Source of the DNA: Chloroflexota bacterium
Lineage (GTDB): Bacteria; Chloroflexota; Anaerolineae; Aggregatilineales; UBA3940
Assembly: GCA_011051745.1 (NCBI GenBank)
Contig: DRKO01000185.1
Coordinates: 1 to 8,022 of the forward strand
Reading direction: 5' to 3'
Length of the DNA stretch: 8,022 nt
Below the pieces are notes generated by a model that saw only the letters and a program-made list of their open reading frames with translations, did no database searches and was not told the origin of the DNA. Position numbers and translations under genes: made by a program. Positions 1-5,208 of the stretch are shown here, piece by piece; positions within the stretch are counted from its first letter, which is position 1; each line of letters starts with the position of its first letter.

Positions 1-577
1 GGATCTCATCCTGAAACTCGCCGTACACGTTGAGGATCAGCATGTCCGCCCAGACGGTGAACAGGTCAAGCAGGGTGCGTCGGGGGCGCGGTTCAGCCGA
101 AGGAACCAGCGTCGCTTCGGATGTCACCCCCTCGGCTTCCAGAAGTGCCGCCCGCCAAGCCTCATCACCCTGATCGTCGGGCTGTTCGGCGGGGACTTCG
201 GAGGGCGGGACGCCCGCCAGCCGGGCGTGCAGTTCCGCGTCAACGGCACGGGGGGAGGCGTGCGCGGGCGCGGCGCTGTCCTGCCGGGCAGCCACTTCTC
301 GATCCGGCGTATCGGGCGAGGGGGGCGAGGCCCCAAGCTTCTCCAACCCCCGGCGGGCGGCCTCATTGGCAGGATTGATGGTGAGCACATTTTCCAGGCA
401 GATGATGCGCTCTTCGTCGGTCTCAACCACCGCGCTGAGCCAGAGCCAGGCCTGCTCGTGAAACTCATCCTGCCTGATGACCTGCATCAATTTCTGCCGG
501 CCCGTCGCGCTGTCCCCCGCGCGAATAGCTGCCACGCCCTCCCGATACAGTCGCTCGAGCTCTGCCGCTGATGCCAT
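1..577 (-). CDS. TPR-like helical-repeat protein, C-terminus cut by window edge
   Basis: This is an uninterrupted minus-strand frame of 192 codons that leaves the window without a stop. The ATG at 577-575 has a good ribosome site, GGGAG at 587-583, five bases upstream. Residues 1-82 are helical and resemble a degenerate TPR pair: a first unit about residues 4-40 (LYREGVAAIRAGD), then a second with EQAWLWLSAVVE (41-52) and a helix ending in NPANEAARRGLEKLG (68-82). Residues about 83-162 are a low-complexity Pro/Ala/Glu/Asp linker. From about 168 a hydrophobic stretch begins (LLDLFTVWADMLILNVYGEF), which could lead into a membrane domain lying outside the window. TPR modules of this kind usually act as protein-protein scaffolds; no enzymatic motif is visible and I assign no function. 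The frame is certain from codon pattern and ribosome site; family and taxon are inference. Confidence 0.82.
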   Translation of the reverse strand, partial: MASAAELERLYREGVAAIRAGDSATGRQKLMQVIRQDEFHEQAWLWLSAVVETDEERIICLENVLTINPANEAARRGLEKLGASPPSPDTPDREVAARQDSAAPAHASPRAVDAELHARLAGVPPSEVPAEQPDDQGDEAWRAALLEAEGVTSEATLVPSAEPRPRRTLLDLFTVWADMLILNVYGEFQDEI

Positions 578-582
578 CTCGT

Positions 583-587
583 CTCCC
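583..587 (-). promoter_or_regulatory. Ribosome binding site of the TPR-like gene
   Basis: GGGAG on the minus strand, five bases before the ATG at 577. It fixes the start of the left-edge gene, which has no stop codon in the window and could otherwise be overlooked. Confidence 0.6.
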
Positions 588-616
588 AGCTCTCCAGTAG
601 ACCCGCCCCGTCAATG

Positions 617-647
617 AAAAAGGCGCAGGTCTGCGAAAACCTGCGCC
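617..647 (-). terminator. Rho-independent terminator after fhs
   Basis: Read on the minus strand, a perfect 9-bp GC-rich stem (GGCGCAGGT at 647-639 with ACCTGCGCC at 630-622) closes an 8-base loop. Five T residues follow directly (621-617). The stem begins 23 bases after the fhs stop codon, which is the right place for an intrinsic terminator. A TATAAT hexamer sits just upstream on the same strand, so the hairpin might instead lie at the 5' end of the mRNA of the next gene. Confidence 0.75.
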
Positions 648-648
648 C

Positions 649-654
649 ATTATA
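649..654 (-). promoter_or_regulatory. Possible -10 element for the TPR-like gene
   Basis: A perfect TATAAT on the minus strand, between the fhs stop and the hairpin. At 15-18 bp spacing I see no hexamer resembling TTGACA, so the call rests on the -10 alone. If active, transcription would start around 642, inside the terminator stem, giving a short leader to the start codon at 577. Confidence 0.3.
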
Positions 655-670
655 GTACAGCTTTACAGGC

Positions 671-2437
671 TTAGAACAGCCCGATGATCTTGCCCGTCTC
701 CGGGTCAATGTCAATGTCCATGAAGGCCGGGTGCGTTGCCAGACCGGGCATTGTGCTCATCTTGCCGATCAGGGGATAGATGAACCCTGCGCCAACGCTG
801 GCCCGCACTTCACGCACCGGTATGGTGAAGCCCTTCGGAACGCCCTTCAGGGTCGGGTCGTGGCTCAGGCTGAGGTGTGTTTTAGCCATGCAGATCGGCA
901 GGTTGCCGAACCCTGCTTCCTCGAACTTGGCGATCTGTTCCTCCGCCAGTGGCTCATAGGTGACGCCATCCGCCCCGTAGATCTGAGTGGCGATGGTCTC
1001 GATCTTCTTCTTGATGGGCCACTCCAGCGGGTAGAGGAACTGGAAGTTGCTGGGCTTCTCGCAGGCTGCGACGACTGCCTCAGCCAGAGCGGCGGCTCCC
1101 TTGCCGCCCTCGGCCCAGTGGTTGCTCACAACCGCATCCTCGGCGCCCTGTTCGACGGCGTACTGGCGAACCATCTCCAGCTCTGCCGGCGTGTCTGTGG
1201 CAAAGCTGTTGACCGCCACGACGACCGGAATGCCGAAGCGCAGGGCATTCTTGATGTGTGCCCCCAGGTTCCCCAGACCGGCCTCCAGAAGCTCGAGGTT
1301 CTCCTCAGTATAGGCTTTGTCGAGGGGCGCGCCGGGCGTGACCTTGGGGCCGCCACCGTGCATCTTGAGAGCACGCACCGTCGCCACCAGCACGACCGCG
1401 TTGGGGATCAGGCCGGAGTAGCGGCACTTGATATTGAAGAACTTCTCCATGCCGATGTCCGCACCGAAGCCGCTTTCGGTCACCACATAGTCGGCCACCT
1501 TGAGCGCGATCATGTCGGCGATGATCGAGGAGTTGCCGTGTGCGATGTTGGCGAAAGGCCCGGCGTGTACAAAGGCGGGTTGCCCTTCCAGAGTCTGCAT
1601 CAGGTTGGGCATGATGGCGTCTTTGAGCAGAACGGTTGCCGCACCGGCAACGCCCAGCCGCTCCAGCGTGACAGGCTCGCCCTTCTTGTCCAGGGCGACA
1701 ACCACGCGGCCAATGCGCTCACGCATATCCTTCAGGCTGGTGGTCAGGGCCAGGATCGCCATCAACTCGCTGGCAACGGAGATGTCATAGCCGGTCTTGC
1801 GGGGGAAGATCGGGCTGGGAGAGCCATCCTTCAGCTTATCATCGTTCAGGCCGATCATAATCTCGCGTAGCGAGCGGTCGCATACGTCCACGACGCGGTT
1901 CCACATGATCGTATCGGGATCAATGTCAATCCGGGTGACGCCGCGTCGCTGGAGAGCCTCATCGGACTGGCGGCTTTCATGATACATGCGGGTGTCCAGC
2001 GCAGCCGCCACAAGGTTGTGGGCCACCGAGATAGCATGAATATCGCCGGTCAGATGCAGGTTGAAGTCCTCCATCGGGATGATCTGGCTGTAGCCGCCTC
2101 CGGCAGCCCCACCCTTGATGTTGAAGGTTGGGCCCATGCTGGGCTGGCGAATGCAGGCCATCACGTTTTTGCCCAGAACAGAACCCAGAGCCTGCGTCAG
2201 GCCGATGGTGGTTGTCGTCTTACCCTCACCGAGAGGCGTCGGGGTGATGGCCGTCACATCAATGTATTTGCCCTGGGGGCGGTCGGCGAACTTCTCCAGC
2301 ACGTCGAGGTGGACTTTGGCTTTGTACTTGCCGTAGAGGTCGAGATCGTCTTCGGTGAAGCCAAGCTTCGCGGCAATCTCAACAATGGGGCGAATATCTG
2401 CCGCCTGTGCAATTTCGATATCGCTAGGAACGCTCAT
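671..2437 (-). CDS. fhs: Formate-tetrahydrofolate ligase
   Basis: This enzyme (EC 6.3.4.3, 10-formyl-THF synthetase) joins formate to tetrahydrofolate at the cost of ATP in the cytoplasm. It feeds purine synthesis and other one-carbon reactions and, in acetogens, the methyl branch of the Wood-Ljungdahl pathway. The product is 588 residues, slightly above the common 555-560. The P-loop TPLGEGKTTT lies at 67-76, and the family block RQPSMGPTF...IKGGAAGGGYSQ spans 97-118. The C-terminus carries MSTMPGL (to 566) and ends in IDPETGKIIGLF, resembling the acetogen-type enzyme as I recall it. The ATG at 2437 is chosen because GAGGAG (2450-2445) precedes it by seven bases. A TTG at 2452 would extend the frame by five codons but overlaps that ribosome site. 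The gene is monocistronic or leads into the TPR-like gene past a likely terminator. All key motifs are intact. The frame supports assimilatory or dissimilatory formate use equally. Confidence 0.97.
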   Translation of the reverse strand: MSVPSDIEIAQAADIRPIVEIAAKLGFTEDDLDLYGKYKAKVHLDVLEKFADRPQGKYIDVTAITPTPLGEGKTTTTIGLTQALGSVLGKNVMACIRQPSMGPTFNIKGGAAGGGYSQIIPMEDFNLHLTGDIHAISVAHNLVAAALDTRMYHESRQSDEALQRRGVTRIDIDPDTIMWNRVVDVCDRSLREIMIGLNDDKLKDGSPSPIFPRKTGYDISVASELMAILALTTSLKDMRERIGRVVVALDKKGEPVTLERLGVAGAATVLLKDAIMPNLMQTLEGQPAFVHAGPFANIAHGNSSIIADMIALKVADYVVTESGFGADIGMEKFFNIKCRYSGLIPNAVVLVATVRALKMHGGGPKVTPGAPLDKAYTEENLELLEAGLGNLGAHIKNALRFGIPVVVAVNSFATDTPAELEMVRQYAVEQGAEDAVVSNHWAEGGKGAAALAEAVVAACEKPSNFQFLYPLEWPIKKKIETIATQIYGADGVTYEPLAEEQIAKFEEAGFGNLPICMAKTHLSLSHDPTLKGVPKGFTIPVREVRASVGAGFIYPLIGKMSTMPGLATHPAFMDIDIDPETGKIIGLF

Positions 2438-2444
2438 TTGGTAA

Positions 2445-2450
2445 CTCCTC
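2445..2450 (-). promoter_or_regulatory. Ribosome binding site deciding the fhs start
   Basis: GAGGAG on the minus strand, seven bases before the ATG at 2437. It excludes the in-frame TTG at 2452, which overlaps it. Six bases on its 3' side (AGTTAC, rc of 2441-2446) could pair with GTAACT (rc of 2477-2482) in the leader, but the loop would be 30 bases and the pairing is weak. Confidence 0.7.
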
Positions 2451-2670
2451 AATTGGTAAAATCGGGATCAAAGAAAAGTTACTGAGTCCGCATCGCTGCC
2501 ATTATGATAGCGGCTTTTCGGAGAGTTACATGCCGTCAGGTGTCACTAAGTAGACTGACAAGTGTCCCAAAAGCAAGCCCCCGGCGGGGCCCGCTCCATT
2601 CCCTCAGAAGCGGTACAATGGCGGGTCAAGAGAGACCGTTCCCCCCTTTTGGAAAGTCCGAATCGCCCCG

Positions 2671-2699
2671 TTGAAGAAGCTGCGAAGGGCGCTTACAAT
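2671..2699 (+). promoter_or_regulatory. Candidate sigma-70-type promoter of tupABC
   Basis: TTGAAG (2671-2676) and TACAAT (2694-2699) are separated by exactly 17 bases. The first hexamer matches TTGACA at four positions, the second matches TATAAT at five. Transcription would start near 2706, giving a leader of about 40 bases before tupA. An alternative TACAAT at 2614-2619 has no -35 at a suitable distance. Confidence 0.5.
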
Positions 2700-2707
2700 T
2701 AGTAAGC
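2691..2707. promoter_or_regulatory. Inverted repeat over the tupA -10 (possible operator)
   Basis: GCTTAC-AATTA-GTAAGC is a perfect 6-bp inverted repeat with a 5-bp spacer. It covers the -10 hexamer and the expected transcription start, the classic position for a repressor site. It does not resemble the ModE consensus that I know. If transcription started further upstream it could instead form a small RNA hairpin, possibly stacked next to CGCCC (2664-2668) paired with GGGCG (2687-2691). Confidence 0.4.
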
Positions 2708-2746
2708 ATTCTGAATAGAGAGCCCTGATGCAGGAGAGAACTTTTC

Positions 2747-3667
2747 ATGGCTGCGCATCGGCCTGTGAGGCACATAATGTGCGTACTGGGAACGCTGCTG
2801 ATCGGCGGGCTGACTGCCTGTAGCAGTCCACGCACCGCCGGAGAAGCGGCGTTGCAGACTTCCGGGCACGATCCGCAGAATCTGATCCTCGCCACAACCA
2901 CAAGCACCTACGACTCCGGCCTGCTGGATTATATCCTACCACATTTCGAGGAAGAGACAGGCATCACGGTAGATGTTGTGGCAGTGGGGACGGGGCAGGC
3001 GCTGGCGATGGCCGCTCACGGCGATGCTGACGTGGTGCTGGTGCATGCTCGCCAGCGCGAGGAGGAGTTCATCGCTGAGGGACACGGCACGAGACGCTAT
3101 GATGTGATGTACAATGATTTCGTGATCGTCGGCCCCCCGGACGATCCGGCTGGTATCAGGGGGCTGGAAAGCGCAGCCGAGGCGTTCCAGCGTATCGCCG
3201 ATGCGAAGGCGACGTTTATCTCACGCGGAGATGACAGCGGCACGCACATCAAAGAGCGTATGATCTGGGCTCAGACAACGCTTACTGAAGAGGACTTCGA
3301 TAGCGCATGGTATCTCGCTGCCGGGCAGAGTATGGGGGCGGTGCTCACGATGGCGGATGAGAGGCAGGCCTACACACTCAGCGACCGGGCGACCTATCTG
3401 GCGCACAGGGCTGATCCGGAGAGTGCGCCCTTCTCACTGGAGATCATGGTCGAAGGCGATCCGATCCTGTTCAACCCCTACAGCGTGATCCCCGTTAACC
3501 CGGAGCTACATCCCGGCGTCAACGCCGAAGGGGCACAGCGCTTTGTGGAGTGGCTTACGTCGCCGGGGACACAGGAACTGATCGCCTCCTACGAACGTTA
3601 CGGACAACCGCTGTTCACACCCGCCTCGGAAGCCTGGAGAGCGGCTCACCCCGATGACGGGTCATAG
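2747..3667 (+). CDS. tupA: Tungstate ABC transporter, substrate-binding lipoprotein
   Basis: TupA captures tungstate outside the cytoplasmic membrane and delivers it to TupB. The 306-residue product opens with basic residues, a hydrophobic segment (about 10-22) and the lipobox LTAC with Cys25, so it should be a membrane-anchored lipoprotein. Family marks appear in order: TTTSTYDSGLL (50-60), VGTGQAL (80-86), GDADVVLVHA (92-101), YNDFVIVGP (122-130), SRGDDSGTH (159-167), TLSDRATYL (210-218) and NPYSVI (243-248). The TTTST and SRGDDSGTH blocks distinguish TupA from ModA and WtpA and supply the hydroxyl-rich oxyanion pocket. The ATG at 2747 follows AGGAGAG (2732-2738) by eight bases; a later in-frame ATG at 2777 would destroy the signal peptide. 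It is the first gene of a tight operon and its TAG stop lies inside the tupB ribosome site. Tungstate over molybdate is inferred from family membership. Confidence 0.95.
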   Translation: MAAHRPVRHIMCVLGTLLIGGLTACSSPRTAGEAALQTSGHDPQNLILATTTSTYDSGLLDYILPHFEEETGITVDVVAVGTGQALAMAAHGDADVVLVHARQREEEFIAEGHGTRRYDVMYNDFVIVGPPDDPAGIRGLESAAEAFQRIADAKATFISRGDDSGTHIKERMIWAQTTLTEEDFDSAWYLAAGQSMGAVLTMADERQAYTLSDRATYLAHRADPESAPFSLEIMVEGDPILFNPYSVIPVNPELHPGVNAEGAQRFVEWLTSPGTQELIASYERYGQPLFTPASEAWRAAHPDDGS

Positions 3668-3671
3668 GAGG
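3666..3671 (+). promoter_or_regulatory. Perfect Shine-Dalgarno of tupB overlapping the tupA stop
   Basis: AGGAGG, a full anti-16S match, shares its first two bases with the tupA TAG stop (3665-3667). Five bases further is the codon ATC at 3677. No ATG, GTG or TTG in the tupB frame lies within reach, so this site is the main evidence for the unusual start. The arrangement suggests that ribosomes finishing tupA reinitiate on tupB. Confidence 0.75.
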
Positions 3672-3676
3672 CTGCC

Positions 3677-4378
3677 ATCCAGACAGTCATTGACGCTCTG
3701 GAGAAGGCCCTGCGCCTGATTCTGGAGCTTGACCCTACCGTCATTGAGATCACGCTGCGCTCGCTACAGGTCACGCTGGCGGCACTGGCGATCAGCACCC
3801 TGATCGGAGTCCCGCTGGGCATATGGCTGGCGCTGGGGCGATTCCCTGCCCGGCGGCTGGTGCTCGCGCTGATCTATACGGGCATGGGGCTGCCGCCGGT
3901 TGTAGCAGGGCTGTTCGTGTATGTGCTCTTTTCACGCGCGGGGCCGTTCGGATCGCTGGGGTGGTTGTTCTCCATGCGGGCGATGATCGTCGCACAAACG
4001 ATGCTCGCCACGCCGCTTATAGCCGGTATCACGATGGGCAGTATCACCAGCGTGGACCCCGACCTGCGCCCTCAGATGCACGCACTGGGGGCCACGCCCT
4101 GGCAGGCGGTGAGCACAATCGCGCTGGAAGCACGCTTTGGCATCCTGCTGAGCGTGATCGCGGGCTTCGGCGCGATCATCTCCGAGGTCGGCGCGGTGAT
4201 GCTGGTAGGCGGCAACATCGAAGGGCGCACGCGTGTTCTGACCACCGCGATTGTGCTGGAGACGCGCCGCGGGCATTTCGCGCTGGCGCTGGCACTGGGC
4301 GTGATCCTGCTGGGGCTGTCGTTCGTGACAAACTCGATCATTATGCTGGGGCAGGGACGGGGACGCTGGCGACCGTGA
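3677..4378 (+). CDS. tupB: Tungstate ABC transporter, permease, apparent ATC start
   Basis: TupB is the integral-membrane channel subunit of the tungstate importer, normally a homodimer. Read from 3677 the product is 233 residues, a normal TupB length. It starts with an amphipathic helix (QTVIDALEKALRLILELDP, residues 2-20), then hydrophobic segments near 34-52, 60-80 and 92-116, and two more near the C-terminus. The coupling loop to the ATPase is at about 136-155 (ALGATPWQAV with E151 in LEARFG), followed by ISEVGAVMLVGGNIEGRTR, typical of this family. The first standard start codon in frame is GTG 3860, which would remove 61 residues including a membrane segment. The N-terminal residues from 3680 match what I recall for TupB homologues, so the true start is most likely ATC 3677, set by AGGAGG at 3666. 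A base error turning ATG into ATC is the main alternative. The stop TGA overlaps the tupC start. Confidence 0.9.
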   Translation: MQTVIDALEKALRLILELDPTVIEITLRSLQVTLAALAISTLIGVPLGIWLALGRFPARRLVLALIYTGMGLPPVVAGLFVYVLFSRAGPFGSLGWLFSMRAMIVAQTMLATPLIAGITMGSITSVDPDLRPQMHALGATPWQAVSTIALEARFGILLSVIAGFGAIISEVGAVMLVGGNIEGRTRVLTTAIVLETRRGHFALALALGVILLGLSFVTNSIIMLGQGRGRWRP

Positions 4379-5109
4379 GCGAAACAGTCTACGAGGTGCG
4401 GGATGTGCAGCAAACGTATGGAGGGCGCACGGTATTGCGCATCCCGCATCTGGAAGTCCGGCAGGGTGAAGTCCTGAGTGTGCTGGGGCCAAGCGGAGCG
4501 GGGAAAAGCACGTTACTGCGGCTGCTGGCCTTACTGGAAGCCCCCGCGCGCGGGCAGGTGCGTTTTCACACCGGCGCACGCTGGGTGACACATGACACCG
4601 CTGCCGTGGACGACCGCCGCCAGATCACGATGGTTTTCCAGCGTCCGGTGCTGCTCTCGCGCAGCGTGCAGGCCAACGTCCGGTACGGGCTGCGCGTGCG
4701 CGGGGAACGTGACGCCCACGCACGGGTGGAGGCTGTGCTGCGGCGGGTGTCGCTGGATAGGCTGGCGCAGGCACACGTCCGCACGCTTTCCGGCGGGGAG
4801 GCACAGCGGGTGGCGCTGGCGCGGGCGCTGGTGCTGGAGCCGCGTGTGTTGCTGCTCGATGAGCCGACCGCCAACCTTGACCCGGCCAATGTGGGCCTGA
4901 TCGAGACGCTGATCCGGGAGCAGCACGCGCAGTCCGGCACGACGATTGTACTGGTCACGCACAGCATCTTTCAGGCGCGACGGCTGGCGACGCGCGTCGC
5001 CCTGCTGATTGATGGTGAACTGGTAGAAGTCGCGCCAGCACCCCGGTTTTTCGACGCGCCGCAGGACGCCCGTACGGAGGCGTTCCTCTCCGGTGAATTT
5101 GTCTTCTGA
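4375..5109 (+). CDS. tupC: Tungstate ABC transporter, ATP-binding subunit
   Basis: TupC is the cytoplasmic ATPase that powers tungstate import through TupB. The 244-residue product has a complete nucleotide-binding domain: Walker A GPSGAGKST (38-46), Q-loop Gln89 in VFQRP, signature LSGGEAQR (138-145), Walker B LLLDEP with Asp162 and catalytic Glu163, and switch His196 in VTHS. There is no C-terminal regulatory (TOBE) domain of the kind found in ModC, consistent with the shorter TupC type. The start is GTG 4375, sharing GTGA with the tupB stop, so translation is coupled; the upstream GGGG-rich stretch is a poor ribosome site. The same frame stays open upstream to 3823, but that part is the shadow of tupB. 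Assignment to tungstate follows from the operon, since the ATPase alone could serve other oxyanions. Confidence 0.95.
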   Translation: MSETVYEVRDVQQTYGGRTVLRIPHLEVRQGEVLSVLGPSGAGKSTLLRLLALLEAPARGQVRFHTGARWVTHDTAAVDDRRQITMVFQRPVLLSRSVQANVRYGLRVRGERDAHARVEAVLRRVSLDRLAQAHVRTLSGGEAQRVALARALVLEPRVLLLDEPTANLDPANVGLIETLIREQHAQSGTTIVLVTHSIFQARRLATRVALLIDGELVEVAPAPRFFDAPQDARTEAFLSGEFVF

Positions 5110-5137
5110 TCCTGAAGAGCGGAGGAAACCGCCGGGC

Positions 5138-5166
5138 TTGTCGCAGAGGAATGAGCGCCATACAAT
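5138..5166 (+). promoter_or_regulatory. Candidate promoter of mutS
   Basis: TTGTCG (5138-5143) and TACAAT (5161-5166) lie 17 bases apart. They match the consensus hexamers at four and five positions. The expected start near 5173 would leave a leader of about 36 bases. No terminator separates tupC from mutS, so readthrough from the tup operon is also possible; the small GCGG/CCGC stem at 5119-5132 has no T-run. Confidence 0.45.
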
Positions 5167-5208
5167 CAGCCCGCTTGGCATTTTCACAGGGCAGGGTGAG
5201 TCAGGTCT

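Larger units (their letters stand above)
2438..2746. other. Divergent control region between fhs and tupA
   Basis: This 309-bp stretch holds no convincing gene. On the fhs side there is a strong ribosome site and, further up, a minus-strand CATAAT (2506-2501) that could be a -10 element, without a recognisable -35. The middle has an inverted repeat TGTCA-N10-TGACA (2541-2560). A GC hairpin without a T-run lies at 2577-2590 (GCCCC, CGGC loop, GGGGC). A plus-strand TACAAT at 2614-2619 also lacks a -35. The tupA side has the better promoter (2671-2699), with an inverted repeat over its -10, and a ribosome site. I looked for the conserved blocks of the molybdenum/tungsten cofactor riboswitch in the tupA leader and did not see them. 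Confidence 0.6.

Noticed and set aside
731..1870. 379-codon plus-strand frame opposite fhs
   Set aside because: Fhs motifs on the minus strand are unmistakable, and the plus-strand product has no family features.
2530..2553. Seven-codon leader peptide (ATG with GGAG six bases upstream)
   Set aside because: The peptide has no telling residue pattern and is far from either gene; such short frames arise by chance.
2577..2590. GC hairpin as a terminator
   Set aside because: The 5-bp stem is not followed by a T-run on either strand, and it sits between divergent genes where no transcript should end.
3823..4374. N-terminal extension of tupC by 184 codons
   Set aside because: This segment overlaps tupB, whose product is a clear permease; the ABC domain begins normally from GTG 4375.
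2747..4378. TupA-TupB fusion by readthrough of the in-frame TAG at 3665
   Set aside because: The two genes are indeed in the same frame with only that stop between them, but a perfect ribosome site at the junction and the normal lengths of both proteins favour separate products.
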